A stretch of DNA of 64,000 bases, from the NCBI GenBank assembly GCA_026261815.1, contig JAMPIT010000575.1:40897501-40961500 (forward strand). Reading direction: 5' to 3'. Made by a program: the position numbers and the translations under genes. The notes under the pieces were generated by a model. That model worked only from the letters and a program-made list of their open reading frames with translations. It did no database searches and was not told the origin of the DNA. This document shows positions 14,501-27,095 of the stretch, in pieces; the stretch's first letter is position 1, and each line of letters starts with the position of its first letter. The DNA is from Monarcha castaneiventris obscurior (lineage: Eukaryota > Chordata > Aves > Passeriformes > Monarchidae).

Positions 14501-15685
14501 CAGGGATGTGATAAGGCCACTGAATAGTGCCTAAATAGCAAAACCTTAATCCCAGTCACACTGAAAAAGCTCCCCAAAAAATTTAGGAATTCCATGAGGC
14601 TACAATTATACCTTTTGAGTTGTCTCTCTCTGTTTGCTATTTATGGAGCATCCAAGATGAATAACCAAGACAGTACACTGCTGAATTGGAAATAAACACC
14701 TAACAAATTAAATAAAAATTATTAAAATAAAAAATTGATGCTAAAGAGTATCCAGAAAAATACCTGGTCTATATTTCACTGGCTCTTTTTACAGTTTGTA
14801 AAGAGCAGACTTGCACTGAACAGAAGCCCTTCTCTGGTCTTTTCCCAAAGCAGTGGCGTTTTCACAGAGAGGCCCTAGCTGCTATTTTCTGTTACATGGG
14901 AATCCATTATATCATACCATAGACTGTTATCCTTCCTAATTGAAACTGGAATGAAATCAGAGGGCCACAAATATCATCCACTTAAAGGGGACTTGACAGA
15001 GTAAAATCCTGAGTTTGATAAAAATAAACATGTATGGAGTGGTAGGAGCACCACATCTCTCTTCAGCTTCACATTTAGCTGCAGACTGTGAGCAGAGAAA
15101 GATCTGCTGATTCAGCCAGAGCTGACATGCAAAATGAGTCAGAGAGAAATGGGTCAGAGAAAATGCATATATACAAGACATTCTTATGGCCCTTACATTA
15201 ATACAAAGAACATATTTCATGTTGCCAGGCAACTTGCCCCCAGACACCAAGGATATTTTGTTTAGAGGTATGGGCATAGTATTAATTTTTGCCAGGCTAC
15301 TTCTTTGTCACAGGATTACTGTTGACAACAGGGCTGTCAGTAGATAACCTGAAAATATCAATATGGTTGACTTCAATCTCTATACTCTTTTCCTCACAAA
15401 TTTTTCATGTGTTGAAAACTGTGGTCTCTATATAACACACAGATTCTAAGAAGTACAAGACTTTTGTAGGCTTTTTTCTTTTTTTTCCTGAGGATCAGTG
15501 AAATGTTTCCACATGCACAAAGAGTATTTTTAATACCAGGTCACAAGTCTTACTCAACAGCTATGTAGAGTGATTGCTCCACAACTTATGCTAGGTGATT
15601 CTGAAGTGACACATGGACTCAAGGTGGGTAAACTTGTACTAAATGAGAAAGGCAAAGATTGACTGGAAAACCATCTCAAAATATC
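11553..15685. other. Intergenic DNA, no gene recognised
   Basis: AT-rich, with scattered polyadenylation-like AATAAA motifs and only short chance frames. No repeat family is identified with confidence. Confidence 0.55.
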
Positions 15686-15852
15686 AAAAATTAGAACTTG
15701 CACCAAGCCTGTCTGAGTTCAAGAAATGTTTGGACAATGCTCTCAAGCCCATGGTGAGATCCTTGTCCTGTGAAGGGCCAGGAGTTGAGTTGGACTTTGA
15801 TGATTCTTGTGGGTACTTTTCAGCTCAGGATATTTTATGATTCCATGATTTT
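15686..15852 (+). mobile_element. CR1 3'-end fragment, sense orientation
   Basis: The run 'gagttcaagaaatgtttgga' and the following 'gggccaggagttgagttgga' match the terminal 3' untranslated region of CR1. The piece closes with a decayed copy of the CR1 8-base tail ('atgattccatgatt'). It is a short, heavily 5'-truncated insertion. Confidence 0.85.
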
Positions 15853-18800
15853 TTAAAAACACCTACAGTATCCTTGTCCATTGCTCCTGATTGCCTTTAA
15901 CAGAAGACAAGTCCAAGAAGTTATCCTTTTTCTCCTCCAACAGCTTCGCTGCTTCATGAAGAAGACATTGATATGGTACTTCTTACAAGTCAAACAAGTC
16001 TTCAGATGACACGAATCATACATGTTCATACTCTAGAAGGGTAGAATCAACAAAATAAAAACTGCGAATGTGAAACTCGATTTTGGAAAATAGCCGAATT
16101 TGTACTTCAAACTGGCTCACCAGATGAACAGTATCCTAAAAGTGGAATGTATTTCCCAGAATTAATCACAAAATTTTCGAAGGCTGCTTTTTGACAAAAA
16201 AATACCACTTCATTTTAGCCATGAATTAAAAAAAAAAAAAAGGCAATAGAATTATGTTTTGCTTCTGTCACCTAGTAATTTAATAATTTTTACAGTGACC
16301 TGTTTTCCATATCATAAATTCTGCTTATAAGTCACATAATTTTCATTACAAAATCTAATATATTCTAAGCTAAAAAAGTTAATGTTTCAGAAGAGGTGTT
16401 ATATACAAAGAAAAAGTTTCTACTGTCCAAAACAGACTACATTTTTAAACTCCAGTCACGAAAACATTGAGAATTCTAAGGATAGTTTCAGACAGATTAC
16501 AATCTTTTTCAAAATTTGCTGTAAGGCAGAAACGTGACTTCTGCCCCACTTTCAGTATGTAATCTGAATTACATTATTCATGCTGCATTTCTGCAATTAC
16601 TCTACTAACAGCAGGACCTTGATTTTCCTTTCATATTATTTTGTGTAACAGATGATTTGAAGTGGATGGATCTGGTATGGTAATGGGTCTGGTTTGTTTT
16701 CACTTCCATTTCTGTAAACATGACCATCAGTTTCTGGGGTGATATTTAATTCACTACTACAAGCAGGGTCAAAATCAGACTTTCATCCAAGTCATGTTGT
16801 AACGAGTTACATCAAATGGTTTTATCAAAACGTTTCTAAATCACAGTAAATAGTTTAAAGGTGCTTTAATAATACTATGGCATTTGAAATTAGAGCAGAT
16901 TGCTGTAGTCAACACCAGCTTAGTGAAAAACCCAGTATTTTAGGTCTGTTAAGGTTCTTATTAACAAGCGTCTTGTTTTATTTTACATTATCTGAAGTTT
17001 CACATTTGAATGTAACTTCAAGCTAACTTAAGGCTTTACCAGTTTTAGACTGACTAGTACGGAATGAGTTGAAACTAGTTTTAAAAAAAAATTGGTCCAA
17101 AACTTTAAAATTAGTCTCTTTAAACTTTGTATAAATTGCATTGGAATAAATCAGACTTTTTGGTTTGGACAACCTTTACTTCTGCTTCTACACATGACCT
17201 GTAAAAGGCATTGGATTCAGTTGTCATGTCACCGTTTTGTTTTGGTTTTCTTCATATAATGAAATTACTGATTAAATTTATATGAAAAACTCAGCTCTGG
17301 CTTTTGAAGTTGGTTATAAAACTTATTTGGGGAGGGAGTTTTGTTATTTTTCAGACAAAAAGGGGAAAGAATTATGTTCTAACCACTTTCCAGCTAGAGA
17401 AATATGCGATATTTGTAAATGTGTTGTCTTTAATTTTCTGGTTTACAAGTTCAGTGTCTGAGAAGAAAACTGGACCAGAAAAATATTGAGGAGGTAGTAG
17501 CACACAGGCTTGCTGTTGTTTTAAGATTTTATAGCTTGCACAATGGTTTCTTCTTGCCTTGAAACTATAAACAGCCCATCTAGTCAAATCCTTCAGAAAT
17601 TTCAAAAAACCCTGTAAATTGGTTACTATAGAATAATCTGCTCTCAGAAACAATTTATATTGTTATAATGATCATACTTCTATTCCAAACGTATTTTTAG
17701 GCTCTTACCAAAATGAATGTGTCCCTAAGTACACATTCAAGCAAGGACATTGCAATGTTGAAGTCCTAAGTTAGCAGTTAGAGTATAGAATGATTTTGTG
17801 TAATAATTGAACATGTGGCATTACTAATTTTAATATGTTTAAAATTGCCTGGTATTTCTACTGCACAATTCAGCAGAGACAAACAAAACATGTGATACAG
17901 GCACACCAGAAAGTGAGTGGTCTGTCCATGGAGTTTGAACAGAAGTACACACAAGACACCTCCCTCTGAAATCCAAACAGAAATCTTCCAATTCCAGCCT
18001 TAAAAACCTTCTGAAAGACAAGCATATTTTCTAAACTTCTAGCTGCTGAAGAAAAAGAGCATCAGCAAAGGTCTATCACCCAGTTTATGTTTTGCTTTCT
18101 TTTATGAAGACTGACCCTTTCTCTAGTTTTTTAAAGAAAAATATGTGGGCACTTATTTCCAGAGGAAGTCTTGTCCTGCTGTTCTCAGGCAGTCAGAGGC
18201 TCTCAGGCTGAGCAGAGCTGAATGCTGCTCCTGCCCTCCCTGTTGTTTCTGCTTTGAGTCCTCTCCCTGGAGGGCAGAGGGGCTGGGTGGCTGCAGGCAC
18301 CAGATCCTAAAAAGCAGTGCAATGGAAGTGGGTTGGATCCAAGGACTCAATGAGCACAGTAGATGCACAGTGGGAGGTTTAACTTTAGACTAGAGCTAGT
18401 CTGTCCCTGGGAATTTAACACCCCTTAGAAGGCAGAGGTCATTGGAGGGGATCTTGAAGCATATCTACAAGATTAAATTTCTCCAGAAAGAACTGAGTCT
18501 GTGTGCTGTGAGACAATAAGACCCAACACACATTTAAGTGTGCTGAGACTGGGATTCACTTCTGAAGTGTACTCCTAACCTAAATTAAGCTAGCATGGGT
18601 GGGTTCAAAGGTCCCTCACTCTCCTGCACTGGAGAGAGCCTTGGTACTGAGTTTAACATTACTGATCCAAAGACAAAGTCCAGCAGCACAGAATTAGCTG
18701 CATGTGGGGGGATCAGAAGGCTGATAACAATCAGCTCACAGAAGCTTACCAAAACCAAGCTGCTTCTATCTTTTAGATTTGCACTTGTCAAAGTGACCCC

Positions 18801-21800
18801 ATGTATTTTATCAGTTTGCCACACCAGTAAGCCACAGCAATTACTTGAGCTCATATGCTCAGAAACAGGGATGAAGTCTTTATAGGCCAGGCACAGTGCA
18901 TTTGGCAGAAGCACAATGATATCAACAAAAAAAAATTCAGCTCAGTGGTTCTCAAAATCGTTTGCTGTTCAACATCACCATGCAGCTAACGAGCACTTGA
19001 AACAATATGCTCTGTCCTATTTTTTCTATTTCCAGTGTTACCTTTACTTTGAAAGCCAGTTTCCAAGCAGTGATCACCTGTTATTGTACAGCAAAGTACA
19101 TCACCTGTTATTAGCATTTAGAAATTCAATCCTTCTCTGATGACTCAGTTGGTTGGAAAAGCAGCTTTTACTTTCTTACTGCACCATCATAGGAACTAAA
19201 TTAACTTCCACAAAGGATACAGGATTCACTCTTCTGCATTTTTCAGTTGCTGGCTGTCAACTGGGACTTGCAAGTGCTCAGTTCATCAGACAATTTTGGC
19301 TTCTCAGGAACCTTAAAATAAAAATCTTTTTAAAAATTACACAGTGCCTCCTCTCTAAACAGAAATAGAGAGCAGAATACCCCAGCTACAACATCAGAAC
19401 GCAGAGGGTGAAGAAGGACTGGAGCATTGCCAGGAGGACTGAGCAGTCCAGACCCAGCTATAGGTTTGCTGTGCTCAGGGAGCACCTACTAGATAGCAAA
19501 GAAAAGGTGAAGTTCACTTTTGCAACAGACCCTTTGCAATGAACACATGACACTGAGCAATAATGGCAGAAGTAGTTTGGTTGATGTTTTACAGAGCACA
19601 TGACAGCTCTCAGACTTGTCTAACCTTAAATGGTTTAAGATTATAAGGAATTTTTAGCACTTCCAACAAAAAGTACAGAGATAACAATTTTTTGCGAAAA
19701 TGCGTCTTCATTATTTGCCTATTGTTTATACTGAATATATGTACATACCTACAAATTAGAGACTGCTGGGATGGGAGACTGATAAATCAAACTTCAAAAC
19801 AAAATATCATTGAAACTCCAGCCACATAGCCTGTGCTGGTGGCCATGGCCTGTAATGGTCTTTGTTACCCAGTGTGGGCAATCAGTGACAGCTCTTTGAC
19901 ACAGGCCTTTTCTTTCTCCCCTGCCATCATCCATAAATCTGAGATCTCACTTCATATGTGTTTTCAGTCACTGGATGGTTCTGAACTCTTTACCTGTGCT
20001 CCTGAATTTCAGCTGTGTGGTGCTTAGGTGAGGTGCTTATTTGTGTGTGATGCTTATTTTCCAGGCTGTAGCAGGTATCTTATTACATCACTTGGCTGTT
20101 TTCCTTTCTTGCCTGGCTGCATCTTGTCTCAGACAAAAGCAGCTCTTAGCCAATAGGTGGCCATCAGCAAGTTGGTCGTAGTTCTGGGACCTCACTTTTC
20201 AACCTGCACCCATACATTCAAGGTTTTCACTGTGATCTCGTGCTTCAGCTTCGCATCCTAACAGGGGATAACTGGTACCAAGCTCCAGTTCACACAGCAA
20301 GCTCAAACAGCGAGTTGGTACAAGCCCTGATGGGGGCTTGTTTAGTGCATGAGGCACTTTTAGCAAAAGGTACATCATGAGGGCACACGTCCTGCTCCTG
20401 GCAACAACAATATTATTTGTACTGGCACACTGTGTACAAAAATGCTTACAGATTTGTTCCAGTTGCGCTATATTAGTGTGTTCACATCTGAGTTCAAAGT
20501 AAGGTAATATTAATTACATCCTTCTTAGCCTGTTGCTACCTTTCAGGTACCAAAGGTCTGTGCTTGGGCTTCTTCACTGTCAAGGTAGAAACATGGATAA
20601 CCTGCAGGTCCTATCCTGCAGCTTTCTGTGGTCTCCATGGGAGCAGTGGGTGTTTCTGCAGAGAAACAGCTCATTGTAAGTTCAAAATTAAACACTTGTG
20701 CCCATTAGCTGGAGAAGAAAGGGAGATGTTCTGCTCTCAGCAGCCTTGCTGACAGTATCCAAAGTAATAAGAAAATGGGCTTTAGGGCAGCAGATGACTC
20801 CAGCAGACCCATGGTCCAGGGAGGAGGGGTCATGTTAGATACCATGTGAAACAGCCACTGTTTGTGCTGATGCAATTTTCTTTTTTGCACAAATCCAATT
20901 TGTTTTTAAACATACTTACCTCTTGTTATTGTCAAATAACAACAATTTGCTTTGAAGAATTAGGATTTCCTTGAGAAGAAACAATTAAAACAATTTTATA
21001 GTCTTGCAAAGGCCTTTAAATCCCTGATTAATGATGACAGTGGATGCTACTGTGCTTGCTCATTTGTTTGCTAGCTTAAGGACTGTGCGACCATGAGTTT
21101 AAAGTTTTTCCACTAGGGCTTAATCCCTGTTCCAGGGAAATGGCACTGGTTCATATCTCACTGACTGAAGATGGAGTGATAAATTCTTCTCACCCTTTCC
21201 CACCCCAGTGAGCCAGGCAAGTTACAAGAGGCATTCTGGTGCTTTTTCTTGCTGTAATGTGTTGGGGAGAGCAAGCAGAGATGCAGGATGAAGCTTTTCC
21301 ATATACTTCACATGTAGGAAGATGCACACTAAATTAAACACTGCGCTCTTGCACTCTTGGACTGCCTCTGTGGATTTGAAAGGGTATTTAAGGCTTTCTG
21401 TGTAATGCTGAAAATGTACAGAACTAATTAAACTGACAAAAAGCAAAACTAAATTAAGTTACCAAATCACTACTTAGGCAAGCAATTCCACCAGTGATGT
21501 GAAGTGTGTAAAGCAGCACTTATTTTATGCAGTTAAGGGTTACACTTTTAAAATAAAGATACTGGACTGATGAGGTACAATGCCCCTTTAGTAATTCCAT
21601 GTAGCATTTTAACCTCTTTTCCGTTTACTTCCACATCTTTGATAATTCTTTCCCTCAAACTGTGTTCTCAAGTCTGGATACACTTGATGTCAGAGTGGTA
21701 AGATGGCAGATACCTAATCAACAAGCCAAACAGGCAAAGTCTAACTTGAACTTGTATCTTAGGTAAGGGGAGAAAAAAATAAGAATCAAAAAGATAGTAA

Positions 21801-22150
21801 GTAGAAATGGAAAGTGAATTTTTTTTAATGGCTGTTTTTGAAAGAAAATTATGACTGAAGAAGCCAGGGAGTACAGGGATGAAGAAAGAGAGAAAAAGGA
21901 AAAAGGGTTTCCTGAAAAATAACAATAAAAATCTCAGCTTGTTCCCAAAATAACTGCTTTACCTGAACATAGAGTTACGAAATTGAGCTTGGAGACAAAG
22001 CCAGGTTACATAGGGAGAATGAGAAAAAAATCAAAATTACTGCACCTGATGTTTAAACAAATTTCAGCATTTGCTTGATGGTTTTTTAACTGTATAAACA
22101 GGGCCATCTTTATCCCAGCATGCTGAAGGAGCATGAAACTACAAATTGGA
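15853..22150. other. Intergenic DNA, no gene recognised
   Basis: AT-rich sequence with no exon, RNA gene or clear transposon. The 18,145-18,400 and 20,030-20,400 stretches are somewhat richer in G+C and could be decayed repeats, but I cannot assign them. Confidence 0.5.
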
Positions 22151-23010
22151 CGGCAAGAACTAAGCAGAGGTAGTAACAAATTTACTTCTTATCCTCAAGA
22201 AAAGTGGCAGGAGGATGTCCCAGCAATGGAGCAATAACAGGCCTCATCAGAGGTGTGCAACCTGCACCACTGTGCTGAGTGCTGTGGAAAAGGGCTGCAG
22301 AGGAGCAGTGCTGGTGTCCCAGTTTGAGACAAATTCGGAGGAATGTCCAAAATGAACAGCCTCTGATAGAAGGCAAGTTTCAGCTGCCCCTCCCCCACCA
22401 GGTTTGGGAAAAAAATTCCTCAGAGGAAAGTGGAAAAAAAAACCCAACTATTTATTTGACAGACAGTGTGCACAATGGGAAAAGAATAATGCTAAATAAT
22501 AAAACATCTCTCTGTGGAGAGAAGCTGATAAATTTCCAGAGTCTTTTGAGGGTGTGGCTTTCTCCTCTTCGGAGCTGGGTCGTCTTGGGCCCCTCTGGGC
22601 CGAGGTTCTCCTGGTGTGTTCTGGTATTGTTGAACAGTCCAGAAGAGAATAATAATAAGAAGAAATCAAAGTCCCAGAAAAACAAAGGAGTTTAACTCTC
22701 TGTCTCCCTCTTCTGAGAAAAGGAGCCAAGAGCTGGGAAAAGCCGGAAGGTGCTTCCCTCTGCTCTGCAGCAGCAGCAGCAGCTATCTCTGTGTCTTTGG
22801 AGCACAAACTGCTTTGAAAAGTTCGTCTGGCTTTTTTTCTTCCTCTTGCACCCAGTTTTAAAGACAGAGAAAGGCACAGGAATCATGTCTGGGCATAGAG
22901 CGGCAGTACGGATACACATCATAAAGTCACGCCAAGAGCTGGCCACAAAACGTGGTCTAACACCCATCAGCAACTTTGTACTGGGACTTGGTGTAGCTTG
23001 GTTCATCCAA
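22151..23010. repeat. Probable old dispersed repeat, perhaps LTR-retroelement derived
   Basis: This stretch differs in texture from its AT-rich surroundings. It has a CAGCAG run (about 22,768-22,784), homopolymer A runs, and segments I believe recur in songbird genomes, for example around 22,370-22,520 and 22,885-23,010. Frames are broken and I see no reverse-transcriptase, integrase or gag motif. The class and orientation are uncertain. Confidence 0.35.
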
Positions 23011-26000
23011 ACAGGGTGTATAAAGTTCTGGAACTTTGATCTTGAATGAGATGCTGAAGCCTTTCTCCCTGCCTCTTCACCAGCTGTGTCAGCAGCACAG
23101 TGGCTCTCTGCACTTTGTGAATCCTGTTAGCAAGGGCAACACCCTCAGCTTGAGCTGGGACCCACCAACCACTCCACTACAGGTAAAGAAGCCTTTCTGC
23201 ACCAAAATGAAGAGTGATGCAGAACTGAATCTACCCAAGGAAGAGCGATAAGGAACAGAATCTGTTGGGCTCTTATCACTTGCTCGGAAGGTCTGCTCAT
23301 CATGACTCATGAAGACATTTGCCTCCCAGCTCTTCCCTCCCGCAGCCATAGCTTGCAGCCCCATTAGCTGAGCTGAGAAAGCTGTTTGGCAGAGCAGGTC
23401 TGCAAAAGGGATCATTGAAAAAAGCTGACTCGCATCCCTACTGAGAGCCATGCAAAAATTCTGAAGACTGAAAACAGCCACATGCAGAACTATATGGGGA
23501 CGAAAACTCCCTAGAAGCCATCCTTTCTCTTAAATCTGTTGAGACATTTTCCTTGGAGAGTCAGGAGTAAGAGAAAAGACGAAAACCAGGATCCCACCTC
23601 CCTCTGGGGAATTCCCATCTGCCAGACCAGGGAGCTTAGCTTCTTCTTCTTTGTTATATCACTCTGATCCCTTGAATCTTTCCTTCCTCTCTGAACAGTG
23701 GTCCAGCCATTTCAGACCCAGGCATTTTGTCAAAGGCATGAAGGGTAAGCATCAGCAAGACCAGATGTTCCTTGGGGTGACTCAGGACTTCATCAGAATA
23801 TTGTTCTACACAATGACCTTATGAGGCATGTGAATAAATCATAGCAGGAGAAAGCACACATCCTCATGATCTTCAGTGTGATCTTCGTTATCTTAACAGA
23901 TGCTAGATTTGTATCATTGGTGCACATGTACACTGAGGGTTTATTTCTAGTTCTGTTTGTCTGCAGTGGGCTTCTACATTATGTCGGTATTGTTCAAACA
24001 TTTACACAAGAGATTTTTTCCCACACCATCCAACATTTCCTGTTTGAATTCCAGTGGCCTTAAATGCTGAGAAACGCCTTTAAATAGCTTGTAGTGGGTG
24101 ACACAAGCTCATAGTTTTGTTTCAATGAGAAAAGATGCATATCTAGTGAGGACCATCTACTCATGTGATATGAAACACTGGGGCAAAAAAGTCCCACTTT
24201 AACATTAATACAAAATAAAGTGAGTCACGTTGAGAAATTACATGTCTTTTTTTATTGTGATACAAAATGTGCAGTTTCATATTGTTATTCCTGGGTCAAA
24301 ATCTAAGATCAGATTTCCACATCCACTCTCTGTTGGCTATTAGAGTTCAAGATCTGTGGGTAGTATATAGCAAGGTTTTCTTTCTCTTTCTTTTTGATTC
24401 CAATTGAAAAGTCATCTATATATTTTAAGCTTTCTTTCCTTTATGCATAAAATTAATAATTGTTTTTGTGCTGGTGTCTGCCTACAGCATTGCCAAACAA
24501 ATGGAAGGCAGGATCCCAACTTGCCAGTCAACCACACCAACCTTACATCAATGTCTTTTCTTTGAAATCAGTGATGTGACACCACCGTAAAATCAGGATC
24601 AGCTTCTCTCAGTTCATGTGCTGAAAGTTAAGGACAGAAATAGAAAATCACAGAAATGATACATTCCTATCTTTAGGTCTGAGCTACAGAGGCAAATGGT
24701 GCCAACAGCACCTACCAAAATTGATTAACTTCTATGAAATTGTCTTCTCAGTAGTGAATTCAGTGCTGTGATCTCTGGCCTGCTCAGACTATGTTGAAAT
24801 CACAACAGCAGAGGTTGTTTGAATAAAGATAGCAGTGGCCAGGCAAACCAGGCCCCCCCATGAACCCATTGGTACCAGACACTGGGCAAAAGTTGCAGTA
24901 GAGCTGAAGAGTGATGGGAAAATGTGACAGGCATGTGTTCAACAATGCTGGAGTTTGCCTGAAGAGGGCCACTGCCCCTGCAAGAGCAAAAGGGAGGAGA
25001 AAGTAAGTCCTTTAGTCAAACATGAAATGATTGTCCTAAGCTCAGCTGCAATTAAGGTACACTGATGTGCCAACAAGGGATAGATGCTGTCACCAGAAAA
25101 AAAGGAAAAATGTGCTGTGTGTAGTGAAATCATAGCAAAATTTCTCACAATCCTTGGCAGGTGCCCTGTCCCTCTCTTTCCTTCCTTCCAGGGCCTTTTC
25201 CCTACCTTCATATTTGACATATCATATACTCTTAAGGAAAAATTCCTGTCTGTTTTTTGTAGTCTCCTAAGTGGTGTCATTTACATGTGGCCCACTCAGC
25301 TTTTGTTTTACACCCTTTTTTTCCTCTTCTGGGTACAGCTGTCCATCCAGGCAGATGTTTGCACTTCTCCAAGGCTACGCTGGGAGGGTCTCCTGGCTGG
25401 TCTTTACAGCACACACTTTTTTGGCAGGTCAATAGAATATATGTTTCAAATTATGGAATTCACTCATTCTTCATTCTTTGTTTTACCCAATTTTCTTGTC
25501 TTCTGACCAAATCCTATAAAATGGCAACAGACACAAAGAGGCCATGACAGCGACAAGTATGAGTGTCTGTGGTATCTTACAGAGGACAGTCCTACTAATG
25601 CCTCAGACAGTGACATCATAACAAGGTCTGAGGCTTTACAGTGTTGTCATGCTGTTAACTCATATGTAGTTAGACAGCTCTTCCAAACAACACATCCAGT
25701 TCCACAGTGTTTGTGTCTATCTCATCTTTGAACACGCATGATATTTATCGGGCTAGAACTCTGTCATTTTGCCATTCCTCTTTCTTCTCTCTCTGTCCTC
25801 TGAAAAATTTTAAACCCATTGGTCAACTTCAGTCAAGTTCAACTGCTGTAAGAATCTCCCAGGTATAGCAAAGTTAAGGAACCAGAAAAAGAAATTCTAT
25901 TAAAACTCCCATTTATATAAGAATAAGATCTAATCTGAACTAGTTCTAATATAGTAGGGCTTCACAGAGCTTACTATAACTCCCATTTCCCTCTGTTGAG

Positions 26001-26810
26001 AGAATGGCTACAAGCTCAGTTCCTCTTAGACACCTGAGGATTAACACAGGAGCTCAATCCCCAAGCACAATTTAGCATCAGTTCCAGGATTCAGGGAAGG
26101 ATCTTTTTGTTTAAATCCAAGTGTATAAGCCAAAATCTGAAAGTAAGATGAATAAGGAACCTGGATCCAATGAAATTGTGTGAATCTTCTCTTCTTTGAA
26201 GGAAAATCAGGTATAAGGATCCAGTGATAAAGGCATGACAGAATATCTGGAAAACAAAACTCCTGAGTTCTTATTACTACCAAAATGACACCTTATGAGA
26301 TGGTAGGTAATGACCATAGTCAAACCCTTTATATTCCCCTTGACTAACTTTTTGGTTGTTTGACTCTAGCTGGCTTGATGACCTTCATGGACAACCAGTA
26401 GAGGATATTCAGATCAGAGATCTTTAAGATTTAAGAAATTTAAGCCTTCTAAATCCATGTGTTTCTGTTTTGTTGCGGTTCAGCTTCACAGTTGGTAAAC
26501 TGTAGACAAAAACACTTCTCTGTTTTACAGGCAAGGAAGGACTTACAAAATCCTGCAAGGCATTCAGATGCTACCTGTGTGAGGAGGGACATATAAATAC
26601 CTAGAAGACACAATTCATATTCCCAGTGTCAACACTAACTTAGTTTGATTCACTGTTTTGTTCTCCTGCATTAAAATCTCCTACCCTTCCTCAAGAAAAG
26701 AAAAAAAACCAATTCTTAAAAAATAATGTTAGAGACCAAGTGCTAATGTGTTTGTTGTCATAACATCAGTATTTTTCTGGTTTTGATAGAAACCTTGCTA
26801 TCAACTTCTA
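23011..26810. other. Intergenic DNA, no gene recognised
   Basis: No exon or repeat recognised. The 140-codon plus-strand frame at 25,084-25,506 has a hydrophobic composition typical of T-rich chance frames and matches nothing I know. Confidence 0.5.
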
Positions 26811-27095
26811 GAATCATAGAATCACTAAAGTTGGAAAAGACCTCCAAGATCATCAAGCCCAGCCTTCAACTGAATACCACAGTGCCCACTAAACCGTTTT
26901 GTAAAGTTCCATGTCTACCTTTTTTTTAAAATTTCTAGGGATGGTGACTCCACTGCTTCCTTTGGCAGCTGGTAACAATGCTTAATCACTCTTTCAGTGA
27001 AGAAATTTTTCCTAATATCCAACTTGAACCTCCCCTAGTAAAACTTGAAGCCATTTCCCCTTGTTATACTATGTGTGTGTAATATAGCCTCTCTA
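26811..27095 (-). mobile_element. CR1 3'-end fragment, antisense orientation
   Basis: It starts with 'gaatcatagaatcac', the reverse complement of the CR1 tail repeat. Antisense CR1 text follows ('gttggaaaagacctccaaga' and 'tttttcctaatatccaactt'). It runs out into an AT dinucleotide-rich stretch near 27,070-27,130. Confidence 0.9.
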